The notes: generated by a model not told the origin, from the sequence alone. DNA of 64,000 bases from Aegilops tauschii subsp. strangulata (GCF_002575655.3 NC_053037.3:449593793-449657792), one strand, 5' to 3'. Positions 41,019-52,172 are shown, counted from the first letter of the stretch. Numbers and translations are program-made.

Positions 41019-43665
41019 GCAAGAGGCTGCTCAGCTCAAGTGTGAGGCTTCTAAGAAAAGAGTCAGGGACGCAGTTCAGTCTTCTTCTTCCTCACTTGTG
41101 ACAGCTAAGCAACAGAAGTTCTGGTTGCCTCCTCCTCCATTTCGTCAGCCTTATCAGCAGAAGAACAAAGGTGGCCATGGTTCTTCCAACTCTTCCAACT
41201 CTGGCTATCAGAACAAGTCTCAGAATCAAGCTCCAAAGTCCAATGCTCCTTATCACCGTCCACTCTCAGAGGTGACTTGCAACAAGTGTCAGCAGAAGGG
41301 TCACTATGCTAACAAGTGCTTCAACCAAAGGCGTCTTCCGCCTCCTCCTCCTGTCAGATCTTCCAGCAATGCAGTGGTCAAGCATAATCCAAAGTTTGCA
41401 AAGGTGAACATGATGAATGCAGCTCAAGCGGAGGAATCTACTGATGTGATAATGGGTAATCTTCCTGTTAATGATATTCCCGCAAAAGTTCTTTTTGATA
41501 CTGGTGCATCGCTTTCTTTCATATCAAGACCTTTTGCATCCAAGCATGAATTGCATTTCCAAGGATTGCCTGGACCGTTAGCAGTTGTCTCTCCGGGCAA
41601 ATGCATGAATGCAAGTTCCATGGTTCCAAATGATACCATCAAGATGGGCGACTATAAATTTCAGTCTTGTCCAATTGTTCTTGGTGACTCGGATATTGAT
41701 CTAATTCTCGGGATGGACTGGCTTTCTAAGCACAAGGCTAACCTTGATTGTGCTGCCAGGGAAATTCAATTGACACACTCTTCTGAGGATGTGATTATTT
41801 ATGCCGCTCGTGATGAAACCATTCGGTTTTTCTCTCTCAATGAGAAGGGCGAATTGAATGCCATCTCTCAAATTCCAGTCGTTTGTGAGTATCAAGATGT
41901 CTTTCCAGAAGAGCTTCCGGGTATGCCTCCTCATCGGCCAGTTGAGTTCGTTATCGAACTAGAGCCTGGTACTGAACCCGTTTGCAAGCGTACATACAAG
42001 CTTGGACCCAACGAGCTGAAGGAATTGAAGAAACAGCTCGATGAACAAGAGCGTCTGGTTTTGATCAGACCGAGTTCTTCTCCATGGGGTTGTGGTGTTC
42101 TTTTTGTCAAGAAGAAGGATGGCACGGACCGACTTTGTGTTGACTACCGTCCATTGAACAAGAAGACAATCAAGAACAAGTATCCACTTCCCAACATCAA
42201 TGAGCTATTTGAGCAACTCAAAGGGGCTAAAGTATTCTCGAAGCTTGACCTTCGTATGGGTTATCATCAGATTCGCATTCGTGAAGAAGATATTCCCAAG
42301 ACAGCATTCAGAACAAGCTTTGGTTCTTATGAATATACTGTCGTGTCTTTCGGCCTTGTCAATGCTCCTCCAGTGTTCTCTCGGATGATGAATTTCATCT
42401 TCAACCCCTATACCAATGAATTCGTCCTGGTGTATCTCGATGACATCTTGATCTTCTCCAAGAATAAACAGGATCATGCCAAACATTTGCGATTGGTGCT
42501 CGACAAGCTCAGAGAGTATCAATTCTATGCGAAGTTCTCCAAATGTGATTTTTGGCTCGATGAAGTTCTTTTCCTTGGTCACATCATCTCTGCCAAGGGC
42601 ATCGCTGTTAACCCCGAGAAGGTGTCCGCAATTGTGAATTGGGAACCTCCTCAAAATGTCAAGCAGCTCCGCAGTTTTCTTGGTCTTGCAAGCTATTGCC
42701 GAAGATTCGTTGAGAATTTCTCTAAGGTTGCAAAGCCTCTTTCCAACCTCCTTCAGAAGCATGTGAAGTATGTCTGGTCTCCTGAGTGTGACGTTGCTTT
42801 CAACACTCTCAAAGAGAAACTAGTCACAGCTCTTGTCTTGACTCCTCCTGATGAATCCAAGCCGTATGAAGTTTTCTGTGATGCTTCTCTCCAAGGTCTC
42901 GGTGCTGTGTTAATGCAAGAGAAGAAAGTTGTGGCCTATACCTCTCGTCAGTTGAAGCCCAACGAGAAGAACTACCCCACTCACGATCTTGAGTTGGCGG
43001 CAGTTGTCCAGGCATTAATAACATGGAGACATCTTTTGTTGGGAAGACAAGTGGACATTTTCACCGATTACAAGAGTCTCAAGTACATCTTCACTCAGCC
43101 CAACCTCAACCTCAGACAGACTCGATGGGTCGACATGATTCAAGAGTACAATCCGAGTATCGAATATACTCCAGGCAAGGCCAATGTCATTGCAGATGCT
43201 TTAAGCAGGAAGGCTTATTGCAACAGCTTAATCCTCAAGCCTTTCCAACCAGATCTTTGTGAAGCTTTCCGCAAGCTGAATCTCCAAGTTGTTCCTCAAG
43301 GCTTTCTTGCCAACCTCATAGTCTCTCCTACTTTGGAAGATCAAATTTGTGAGGCACAACTCCGTGATGCCATGGTGAAGAAGGTGAAACGTGGTATCGA
43401 CAAGGGTCTTTCCAAATACAAGTGCTATCGCATTGATGACAGAGACACTTTATTCTTCGAGGACCGGATTGTGGTTCCTAAAGGTGATCTAAGGAAAGTC
43501 ATTATGAACGAGGCGCACAATTCCCTCCTGTCCATTCATCTTGGAAGTACGAAGATGTATCATGACCTCAAGCAGTCGTATTGGTGGACTCGAATGAAGC
43601 GAGAAATTGCCCAATTCGTGAATGAATGTGATGTCTGTCGAAGAGTGAAAGCGGAACACCAATGA
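41019..43665 (+). CDS. Gag C-terminus and Pol: zinc knuckle, protease, RT, RNase H, integrase N-terminus
   Basis: A long open frame (about 880 residues). Order: zinc knuckle [14 protein letters not shown] (41278-41319); aspartic protease [12 protein letters not shown] near 41490; RT with [26 protein letters not shown] and catalytic [10 protein letters not shown] (about 42430); RNase [14 protein letters not shown] with HDLELAAVV; integrase HHCC domain with H...H and CDVC near 43550-43640. Catalytic residues are present. The frame stops at TGA 43663-43665, where CGA (Arg) is usual in relatives, a CpG transition. The first Met of this frame is not a real start: translation would come from gag. 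Confidence 0.88.
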
Positions 43666-44765
43666 CCAGCTGGTCTCCTCCAACCTCTTGCTATCCCGGA
43701 ATGGAAGTTTGATCATATCGAAATGGACTTCATGACTGGATTTCCCAAGTCCAAGCGCGGAAATGATGCTATCTTCGTTGTCATTGACAAGCTTTCTAAA
43801 GTGGCTCATTTCCTTCCAATCAAAGAATCTATCACAGCAGCTCAGCTAGCAGAGCTATACACCTCTAGAATTGTCTCCTTGCACGGCATTCCACAATTGA
43901 TTTCTTCTGATCGTGGAAGCATCTTCACCTCTAAGTTCTGGGACTCCTTCGAGAAGGCCATGGGCACAAACATTCGCTTCAGCACAGCTTTCCATCCTCA
44001 AACTAGTGGCCAAGTCGAGCGAGTCAATCAAATTCGTGAAGATATGCTCAGGGCTTGTGTCATTTCCTTTGGCATGAAATGGGAAGATTGTCTTCCATAT
44101 GCTGAATTCTCCTACAACAACAGCTTCCAAGCGAGTTCGGGCAAGGCCCCATTCGAGATTCTCTATGGCAGAAAGTGCCGTACTCCTCTCAATTGTTCAG
44201 AGACTGGTGAACGCCAACTTTTGGCAATGACTTAATCATAGAAGCTGAAGAAATGTGTAAAGTCATCCGTGATAATCTCAAAGCCGCGCAATCGCGCCAG
44301 AAGAGTTACTATGATAGTAAGCACCGTGATTTGGCTTTCGAGATCGAAGACCATGTCTACCTCCGCGTCTCTCCAATGAAAGGCACTCGTCGCTTCGGTA
44401 TCAAAGGGAAGCTTGCCCCTAGATACGTGGGTCCTTTCAAGATCATTGGCAAAAGAGGCGACCTCGCCTATCAACTTGAGCTTCCTTCCAACTTCGCGAA
44501 CATGCACGATGTGTTCCACGTGTCACAGCTCCGCAAGTGCTTCAAGCCGCCTGAGCGCACTATCAACTTCGAAGAGATTGACCTCCAATAAGATTTGTCT
44601 TATCATGAGCATCCCGTTGCTATTCTTGAAGAAACTGAGCGCAAGACTCGCAACAAGTCAATCAAATTCCTGAAAGTGAAGTGGTCGCACCATTCCGACC
44701 GGGAAGCCACCTGGGAACGCGAGGACCATCTCCGTTCCGAATATCCGGAGTTCTTTCAGTCCTAG
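43666..44765 (+). pseudogene. Integrase core and chromodomain-like C-terminus, frameshifted
   Basis: Continues in the same frame after the TGA. The integrase core acids are all visible: HIEMDFMTGFPKS, ISSDRGSIFTSKFWDSF and HPQTSGQVERVNQ. After GERQL a one-base loss in a T run (near 44219) shifts the frame. The next frame, 44230-44591, carries the GPF/Y-type module (GPFKIIGKRGDLAYQLELP, MHDVFHVSQLRKC). A TAA at 44590-44592 interrupts it, followed by VAILEETERKTRN and KFLKVKWSHHSDREATWE, a chromodomain-like end closing at TAG 44763-44765. In chromoviruses this tail is thought to guide integration to heterochromatin. Confidence 0.82.
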
Positions 44766-44786
44766 ATCTCGGGACGAGATCCTCTC

Positions 44787-44801
44787 CTAGTGGTGGAGTG
44801 T
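44787..44801 (+). promoter_or_regulatory. Polypurine-tract region of the chromovirus
   Basis: CTAGTGGTGGAGTGT directly before the LTR start TGTAACACCCC at 44802. Confidence 0.65.
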
Positions 44802-45478
44802 TGTAACACCCCGGATGTAACTTGCCATATTTGTAACTCCGACACTTGCCATTTCCGGCTATGTGTTATGATTTTCCCTTCGTTGTCGGGTTTTGTTTTT
44901 TTGTTTTTGCATTTTTTTCATGTCATGCATTTCATATCATGTCATCATGTGCATTGCATTTGCATACGTGTTTGTCTCATGCATCCGAGCATTTTCCCCG
45001 TTGTCCATTTTGCAATCCGGCGCTCCTATCTCCTCCGGTGCACCCCTCTAGTTTTCTTTCGTGTGCGGGTGTCAAACTTTCTCGGAATGGACCGAGGCTT
45101 GTCAAGTGGCCTTAATATACCACCCGGAGACCACCGGTCAAGTTTCGTTCCATTCGGAGGTCGTTTGGTACTCCAACGGTTAACCGGGCATCCGCAAAGT
45201 CCATTTGAGTGTCCAGCAAAAACACCCTCTAAAACCAGCCCAAAACCCACCAAACTCTGTTCCATGCTCTAGGTCGTTCGATCACGATCGTGTGGGCGAA
45301 AACCGCACCTCATTTGGAGCCTCCTAGCTCCCTCTACCTATTTATAGGTGAGACTCCCGAAATACAATCGCAGTCCAAACCCTAACCCTCGTCCCTCCGC
45401 GCGCCGGATACATCCGCCCGGCGCCGAACAAAACGTGCCTCGACACGTGGGAGATATAGTCGCATCGTGGGCGTTACA
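44802..45478 (+). repeat. 3' LTR of the chromovirus
   Basis: 677 bp from TGTAACACCCCGGATG to GTGGGCGTTACA. A possible TATA-like CTATTTATAGGTG lies near 45335, followed by AACCCTAACCC. There is no partner LTR in the window, so age cannot be estimated from LTR divergence. Confidence 0.7.
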
Positions 45479-47270
45479 ACGGGGTATTTGAATTTGCTTG
45501 CAACAAACAAGGTTTTGACACAGAAAGTTTTTCGCAAATGACTTTTTTGCCAAAAAATTATAATGGTTTGGTCGAACCGAACAAAATTTAAAGTTGAAAA
45601 TTCTGAGCATAAAATCGACTTAGCTGGTTAATGTGCTTGGTGTCGCTGCACGGCCCGAGCTTACGGCGGGACAAGGTCCCAGCCCCCAAGCCAGTCCCGA
45701 GGTGGCGGAGCGAAGAGCTCGGCACTCCGAAGTGGCGACATAGCACGGCCAATGCAGGCCAGCGGTGTGACGCCGAAGTCCCCGGCGTGGGTTAATGAAG
45801 TGATGAAGAAGCCCTCGGTCCAACCGAGGTGACGTGGTACGTCGGTACGCTCAGGTGACAGCGCTGCCCGACCCGGATCCTTTACCCGTGCACAGAAAAT
45901 AGTGCAAGCCGGAGATAATAGGAATAATAATAAATAAATAAACATTGTTGCATAATTAGTAATTTATGCAAAGTGAGTAATAAAAGAAATATGGCCCGTG
46001 TGCCGAACACTCGATGAGGTAGAGCTCTCTCAGCGATGCCGAAGTCCCCGAGGCAACTGAACATGTCGGTATGGCGATTCGACCAACAAGGTGATCACGC
46101 GAGCCGATTGATGCTGATTAGGACAACGATGTGACCGCGTGACGCAGTCAAAGTCGATTACCTACACGCATAAAATAGTACGATCCAAAAAGGATAATTG
46201 CTTTTCGCAAGAATAATTTTTTTAAAGAGATGTGGCATGGCGCCGAAATCATTGTTGATGCAGGGCGTCGGCGTGACGCGGTGAAGGCGTGGCCAAGCCT
46301 GAATTCACAGGCCGGTCCGAGTTCCAGATGCGGCATTCACTGAACTATATACGGAAACAGACCGAACCACCACGCGACCTTCATTAATGCGGCCACCATT
46401 TGATAGACCTGCGTACAGATGATGAAACAAACCAGAGTAATAATTCCTTGGGAAAAATAAACCCAAGCAAGAAAAAAACTAGGATTAATAGCACCTGGTT
46501 TATCCGTTGTAACAATCCAAAGAAAGGTTACTCCCAAAATTGGGACTCGATCCGCACACCCATTGCCTGATGGGCAATAAAGCGACGGCATGACGATGCT
46601 GGCGAAGGTGGGCTTGTCGAGGCAAAGCCCCCAGTCCAGCTAACGTGACAAAGCTGGTCGGCTGGTGACGCCGAAGTCACCGGAGTATGTTGATGAAGAA
46701 ATAACAAAGTCCCCGGTCCAGCCGAGGTGTCGAAGCGGGTCGGTAAGGAGACATTGCAGCTGCCATGTCAGCCGAGGTGTTGAAGAAGTCCGGTGTGACG
46801 GACATCGGCTTGAAGAACCAACAGTGCGGCCATGCCGACGCTGGTCATAACTTGTGACGCAGTCAATGCCGGATTGATGAAGTGACCGAGAGGCAATGTC
46901 GGCGCGCCTGACCCGAGCAATCCGGGGGGCGATGGTGTTGGTGATGATATATCCTTGGCGATTCTGAACGCTTGTTTGGCTCGCCGAGATGGGGATCCGA
47001 AGAAGTTGAGCTCAGCTCAACAAAGCGACGATGTGTCTAGCATAGGTCGGCAGCCGTGGAGCAATATTGCCGGACTGGTTTGACACCAGCGTGATGGTGA
47101 ATATTACCTCAGAGGAGGCTTAAAATTTTATGGGCACGTGTTTAAAAACAACGCATAATACCCTAGAAAAAATTCCTTCAAAGAGGTTGTCCAATATCCC
47201 GTTCATGAAGAAACATGAACTCGGGCCGGATTCGTATTCGCGCAGAAAACAGATACGAAAATTGGTCCAC
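45479..47270 (-). other. Non-coding internal region of the 482-bp-LTR element
   Basis: Repeated phrases on GACGCCGAAGTCNCCGG and CAGCCGAGGTG (45770-45830 and 46660-46800) show a decayed tandem organisation. No gag-pol motif in any frame. Confidence 0.55.
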
Positions 47271-47834
47271 TCATCGGGAGGTTCCCGGAGTTTGAACCGT
47301 CAGATCGAGCTGAAATTTGGAGGGGTGGTAGATATGGGAATTCCACAGCAGATGAACGGTTGGATCTTCCAAAGGACCTTTGAGCTGGGCTCTGGAGACC
47401 ATGCCCCAAAATCGTCCGGATTCCCGTCCAGGTTTGACAGGGCTCTGGTATGTCGTAGATTGCCGGAGATTCCTCCATCGGGACCCGATGAAATTTTGCA
47501 TGGTTGTTGTAGACTTAATTCCGCACAATTCCACTGAAGGAATCGTCAAAGCGATGCTCGAGGAGGTGGTGGCAGCGGATACAAGTTTGCTGTCCAGAAA
47601 AACAGCACGATCGCACGAGGGCAATGTTGACGTTGAGCCCTCGAGCTCCATGGGTGATTCCTCCATGATCTTGATAGAGATCGGAGTTGATGATGATGAG
47701 GACATATGTCCAATCTTGACGATCCGAAGGGGAGCCTGGTCCTCGAACCGGCCGAGGTGACCAGTCGAGCCGGCGATGAAGACGCCGACATCGCAGTTGA
47801 TCCGCAGACCAACCATTGATCCATTGCCGATCAC
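47271..47834 (-). CDS. Leader-region ORF of the 482-bp-LTR element
   Basis: An open frame of 187 residues beginning 29 bases inside the right (5') LTR boundary: MIGNGSMVGLRINCDVGVF, a Ser-rich SSSSSTPISIK stretch, then LTIPSVELCGIKSTTTM. No known domain. Its position just after the 5' LTR is where gag would start, but no gag signature follows. It may be the long leader found in several Triticeae Gypsy elements that happens to be open. Coding status is doubtful. Confidence 0.3.
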   Translation of the reverse strand: MIGNGSMVGLRINCDVGVFIAGSTGHLGRFEDQAPLRIVKIGHMSSSSSTPISIKIMEESPMELEGSTSTLPSCDRAVFLDSKLVSAATTSSSIALTIPSVELCGIKSTTTMQNFIGSRWRNLRQSTTYQSPVKPGRESGRFWGMVSRAQLKGPLEDPTVHLLWNSHIYHPSKFQLDLTVQTPGTSR

Positions 47835-47862
47835 ACAGCGAAGCTCTCAATAAAAGAACCAT

Positions 47863-48344
47863 TGTCGGTGTCAAAACCGGCAGATCTCGGGTAGGGGGTC
47901 CCGAACTGTGCGTCTAAGGTCGATGGTAACAGGAGACAGGGGACACAATGTTTTACCCAGGTTTGGGCCCTCTGTATCGAGGTAATACCCTACTTCCTGC
48001 TCGATTGACCTTGATGAATATAGGGTTACAAGAGTTGATCTACCTCGAGATCATATGTTGTGGTCTAAGACCTAAGGGTATGACGAGTAATGTCATAATG
48101 ATCTATCGACTAGCCTGGCCTCGGCTTATATAACATACTAGAGGCCTAGGATAACAAGAGTCCTAGTCGAATACGTCGGTGGAGAGGAGTCCTTGTCTTG
48201 ATCACCAAGTCTTATGGAATCTTCCCCGTATATGTCTTCAGCTATCCGAACTGGCCCATGAGTATACGGCCACGAGGGTCCTCGGCCCAATCTAACTGAT
48301 CGGGAGACGACGTGGTGAGTACCACCTAGTCCAGGACACCGTCA
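47863..48344 (-). repeat. LTR (5' in element orientation)
   Basis: 482 bp. Minus-strand TATA box TTATATAA (48126-48133) about 210 bp downstream of the minus-strand LTR start, and an AGGCCGAGG-type leader after it. Confidence 0.88.
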
Positions 48345-49215
48345 CCCCCCCTTGATTTTCTTTACAGAGGCAACATAGAACTATATGAGTGTCGTGTTAA
48401 ATTTTGGAATTATTTCGGGTTCGTTTGGCCTTTTTATACATTAATTGAGTTTCTAGTCATTTAATGTGCATAATTCAAATTTGAACTACAAGCACATGCT
48501 CCAGTGCACCAAAGTTGGTTGCAAAATAACATGTGTGTCCTCTGGTGAATTTCTAGGTCCCATGCAAGAAATGGGTATGAAATTCAAACATCTGGGCGTC
48601 GTGGCTCTACCGAGAACATTGAGAAAGTTGGTTTTTAAATTCTTGTAAATCCAAAACACGCCTGAAAAATCATGAAACTTGGCATGGTGCCATGTCATGG
48701 CACTAACATGCTATGGTAAAAAATTGGCCGAATTGGAACAAGTTTGGTATAAGCTTCTTGCAAACAAGAGCTTTTCTCAAGAAGGGTCGTGCTTATGAGA
48801 GGGAGCGTGTCACCTTTGTGTGCGAAATGATATACGCTGCCCCCCCTTGATTTTGTTTACAGAGGCAACATAGAACTATATGAGTGTCATGTTAAATTTT
48901 GGTCTTATTCCGGGTTCGTTTGGCCTTTTTATACATTAATTGAGTTTATGGTCATTTAGTGTGGATAATTCAAATTTGAACTACAAGCACATGCTCCAGT
49001 GCACCACAGTTGGTTGAAAAATCACATGTGTGTCCTCGGGTAAATTTCTAGGTCCCATGCAAGAAATGGGAATGAAATTCAAACATCTGGGCGTCGTGGC
49101 TCGGCCGGAAACATTGAGAAAATTGGTTTTTTTAATTCCTGTAAATCCGAAACACGCATGAAAATCATGAAACTTGGCTTGGTGTCATGACATGGCACCA
49201 ACATGTTGTGCTAAT
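48345..49215 (+). repeat. ~493-bp tandem units: rest of unit 2 and unit 3
   Basis: Unit 2 resumes after the C run and ends at about 48722; unit 3 runs about 48723-49215. They repeat AAGCTTCTTGCAAAC, GGCAACATAGAACTATATGAG, CAAGCACATGCTCCAGTGCA and TGAAACTTGGC(A/T)TGGTG. Adding the part before the insertion gives about 494 bp for unit 2, which agrees with unit 1 (492) and unit 3. Confidence 0.75.
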
Positions 49216-49868
49216 TTTCCTGTCCAATTTGCGAAGGCGCACATATTAACAATCAACAAAGTCATTTTGGAACAAGTGTTGTCACGTTACAATCGGAAAC
49301 ACAAGTATTATTGAAACCGTGGGCGCTCTACTTACCATTTACGTGCTACCGCGCGTCCCCTTTTTTCATTGGCTAGGAGGCGTCGTGTTGGGTAGCTATT
49401 TGAGTAAAGGAGGCGTGCGATCAGACCCTCGCGCGTGCTTATCAGGAGAAGAGCCCTTTGACCTCCATCTGTCGCCCACCTCTCTCCCAAGGTCTCCATT
49501 AATGGCGCCCGAGCCCCTGTTTAATGGCGTGGCTATGTCTCACTCGACTGAGATTTAAGAGAGAAAAAAGAAAATATGAAACGAAAATTTTGCACGGATC
49601 TCGATGTAAGATGTGACGGGCCTATATAGCATCTATTGTGACTTATAGCAAGACTGATGAATATATAAGGACGACGACAGTGGATAATTATTGTCTAACA
49701 TATTTAGGAGGATAATTAAAAAGGCCACATGCGGCTATGCCAAAAATACACAAGGGAAAAAGAAGAAGGAAGACACACACAACGATCTGGCTCGCTGATC
49801 TCTACTTTCTTGATGCGCTGCAGGTCTCGGAGACTAGTTCTCGTGGTGAGCGGTGATGATCTCTTTCA
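49216..49868. other. Low-copy-looking stretch, no gene seen
   Basis: No repeat partner in the window and no convincing ORF. It lies downstream of the minus-strand pseudogene and may include its 3' region. Confidence 0.4.
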
Positions 49869-50540
49869 TTAATTCATGTCCTCAATACGCTGCTTGGCAA
49901 CATCCATGGATTCCTCCACCAGCCTTTCACTCACGATGCGGAGCATGGCATTCTCGTCCATAAATTTCTTGACGATGATGCCCGTCCTCCTCAACAAGGT
50001 AGCGGTCTCCTCCTCCTGCTTCTCCCTTCCGGCGATCTTCTCCCTCTGCAGGTCGCGCTTGGTGCGGAGCTTCGCCTTATCCTCCCCTAGTCCCGGGATG
50101 ACGGCGGTAGCATTTTCAAACGAGGCATTCATCTCGTCCTGCAACTTCATCCAGCCGGAGATCTGACCCATCAGGCCATTGAGCATAGCGCGCATGCGCC
50201 TGTGAGAGTCCTCGCCTGCCCGTGAAACATTTTCCCAGGCCGCCGCGGCGCGGGAGGACCTTCCTGCTGCATTCGCGGTGCGGCGGTACATCTCTTATGC
50301 TACCGCGGCGCGGCCGGACTAGTCTGCTGCCGACGGCGCGGCGGAACCTCTGTGCTGCTTCGGCGGTGCACGGGACCTCTGTGCTGCTTCAGCGGCGCGG
50401 TGGGACCTTTGTGCTGCTATGGCGGCGCGGCGGGACATGTCGGCTACTTTCGCGGCGAGGCGGGACATCTCTCGTGCTTCCGCTTCCATTCTCGCCTCTC
50501 CCTAGTAGTAATATCTCGACCCAGAACTCATGCGGGCCAT
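49869..50540 (-). pseudogene. Small basic/coiled-coil protein gene with three in-frame stops
   Basis: From the ATG at 50540 (GCCATGGCCCGC) to the TGA near 49869 there are exactly 224 codons in one frame, but codons 13 (TAG, 50504), 74 (TAG, 50321) and 82 (TAA, 50297) are stops. The N-terminal part has imperfect ~10-12 residue repeats (MSRRAAIAAQRSHRAAEAAQ). The C-terminal 140 residues are open and helical: MNGLMGQ-like, KLRTKRDLQREKIAGREKQE and MLRIVSERLVEESMDVAK, with coiled-coil character. A TATA box lies about 95 bp upstream. The intact frame plus promoter layout suggest a former real gene; a product from the internal ATG at 50291 (140 residues) is possible. Family unknown. Confidence 0.5.
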
Positions 50541-50630
50541 GGCAGACGCAAGGGAACGACGATGAAAGACTTGTTTGTTTTTATGGATGAGGAGTTGAGG
50601 AGGAATGTGCAGTGATCTTGGAGTAGGTAG

Positions 50631-50638
50631 TATTTATA
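50631..50638 (-). promoter_or_regulatory. TATA box of the coiled-coil pseudogene
   Basis: Minus strand TATAAATA, about 95 bp upstream of the ATG at 50540, leaving a plausible 60-base 5' UTR. Confidence 0.5.
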
Positions 50639-50663
50639 ACCGAGTACTAATACGCTCCTAGTA

Positions 50664-50866
50664 CTACCTCCGTCCTAGTTTATTGGTCCCCTTTGCATTT
50701 TGCGCCAAGTTTTGACCTTTGATTTAACTAATAAAATGTTAATGCATGTAACCAAAAATAATATCATTGGAAACTATGTTCAAGTATGAATCCAATGATA
50801 CAATTTTTGGTGACATGCATTATTATTATTTTAGTTAAATCTATGGTGAAAACTTGGCGCAAAATG
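50664..50866 (+). mobile_element. Stowaway-like MITE, right end eroded
   Basis: Left end CTACCTCCGTCCTAGTTTAT continues TTGCGCCAAGTTTTGACC. Right side GGTGAAAACTTGGCGCAAAATG is its inverted counterpart, but the outermost terminal part is missing. No coding sequence. Confidence 0.6.
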
Positions 50867-51419
50867 TGATGATCTCGTCGTCGGGTCCTGTTCCGTTGGC
50901 ATGATCTTGCCCTCCTCGTGCACCACCATCTCTCTCTTTAGGGATGGGGCATTAGAAAGTTTTACCATCACATCTTCATACTACTTCAAGGCGCATTAAA
51001 TCAACACATGAAAGTATCAAAAGGAAAGTGAAGACATGCATGCATGCGTTGTAGTTAATGCATCGGTAAACGCAAATTATTGAAATATATCGAGTGCACG
51101 GCTTTGATGTGTTGCGTCAACTCGTACAACAAGGAGAAGCTTGATTACAATGCCCTCTCTCCCTCGCCCATGAGCGTGGTGGCTCGCAGGACTAGGAGAA
51201 GCTTTCGCTACATGCTCTCCCTCCCGCATGCGGTGGACATGCAGTAGTTCATTCGGTGTCAGATGGCCAGAAGCATACTGTAGTAGTACCATCAAGTCCG
51301 AATTCCCAATGAGCTGAAGAGCCAAGCGCAACTCGAACGCTCGTGTGGCAGTTTCATGTGTAGGGGAGGTAGTAGTAACTAGTCTAAGATAGCGGTACGT
51401 ACCATGCCTCTAAGCTTAA
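50867..51419. other. Non-coding stretch with first copy of a ~280-bp duplicated segment
   Basis: 51098-51372 is a diverged copy of 51888-52172; see that entry. Otherwise no gene. Confidence 0.5.
51098..51372 (+). repeat. ~280-bp direct duplication, copy 1
   Basis: Shares CGTCAACTCGTACAAC(A/G)AGGAG, GGTGGCTCGCAG, AGAAGC(T)TTTGC and AAGAGCCAAGC(G/A)CAAC with 51888-52172, offset about 790 bp. Non-coding. Confidence 0.65.
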
Positions 51420-51657
51420 GGCTGGCCATAGTGGGGGTAACATAACCGGTATCATGCACTTGGCACTAGAAACATGATTATGTGGTAGATAATTAAAGAA
51501 GAGAGAGAGGGTTCGAGTAATAACATAGGTAGATACCGTATCATGTTTGGCAATAAAAATGATCATCTATGATACTACGCTATGATACTATGCACTATGG
51601 AGGTAGTATCATACACTAGTATCATATGCATGATACTAGTATATGATACTCTCCACA
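51420..51657 (+). mobile_element. Harbinger/Tourist-like MITE, 3' end eroded
   Basis: Starts GGCTGGCCATAGTGGG after TTAA and has GGTAACATA. It continues through many TATCAT(G/A)ATACTA blocks and breaks off after GATACTCTCCACA, where relatives end in a GGCTGGTCATAGTG inverted repeat. It lies between the two copies of the local duplication. Confidence 0.6.
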
Positions 51658-51887
51658 TAATTGTTGGAGTCGGCTCCATGCTATGAGGTCGTCTCGAAGC
51701 ATTTTTGATTAAAATAATCTTCTGGCCCTACCTGTCATCCTGGTGATTGTAGTTTGCACGCTGATCTGGTTAAGAGAGGAATATATATTTTTTAATTTGT
51801 GGTGGGGTTAATGTTAGCAGTTGCAGCAAATATTGTACACTGCGGGTCTTTTAGCCAAGTTTAGAGGCAAGCATGTAGGGCCAGTGC

Positions 51888-52172
51888 TATGATGTGTCGC
51901 GTCAACTCGTACAACGAGGAGAAGCTTGATTACTACTACTAGTACGCCCTCTCCCACGCCCATGCGCGCGGTGGCTCGCAGACGAGGAGAAGCTTTTGCT
52001 TACTACAACAAGCTATCTCTCCCACACGCGGTGGACGGACATGCAGCATTTGATTCGATACTGTACAAGTAGTAACATCATTGTTCGACTTCACGAAGAG
52101 GCGAAGAGCCAAGCACAACCCAAACATGGCAGTTGTGAACGCTTGCGTGGCAGTCTTTTGTGTAGGGGTGGG
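51888..52172 (+). repeat. ~280-bp direct duplication, copy 2
   Basis: Second copy of 51098-51372, with small indels (CTACTACTAGTA, GGACGGACATG). Confidence 0.65.

Larger units (their letters stand above)
39679..45478 (+). mobile_element. Chromovirus-type (Tekay/Del-like) Gypsy retrotransposon, 5'-truncated and rearranged
   Basis: Contains gag, protease, RT, RNase H, integrase and a chromodomain-like tail, a polypurine tract, and one LTR (44802-45478, TGTAACACCCC...GGGCGTTACA). No 5' LTR or primer site is present. Instead a 375-bp pol fragment (39679-40053) and a 265-bp leader precede gag. Three or four lesions interrupt the coding region, far fewer than in the Tat element, so it is younger or better preserved. 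Confidence 0.82.
35788..48344 (-). mobile_element. Non-autonomous LTR retrotransposon with 482-bp LTRs (minus orientation), carrying a nested chromovirus
   Basis: Both LTRs are exactly 482 bp (35788-36269 and 47863-48344), about 96% identical by eye (some 19 differences). Minus-strand ends are TGACGGTGTCC...ACACCGACA. Orientation follows from the LTR TATA box on the minus strand and the leader-like ORF next to the right LTR. Without the nested insertion the element is about 6.8 kb. No gag, protease, RT or integrase of its own is visible. Target duplication is CCCCC. Family placement is uncertain (Gypsy-like). Confidence 0.8.
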
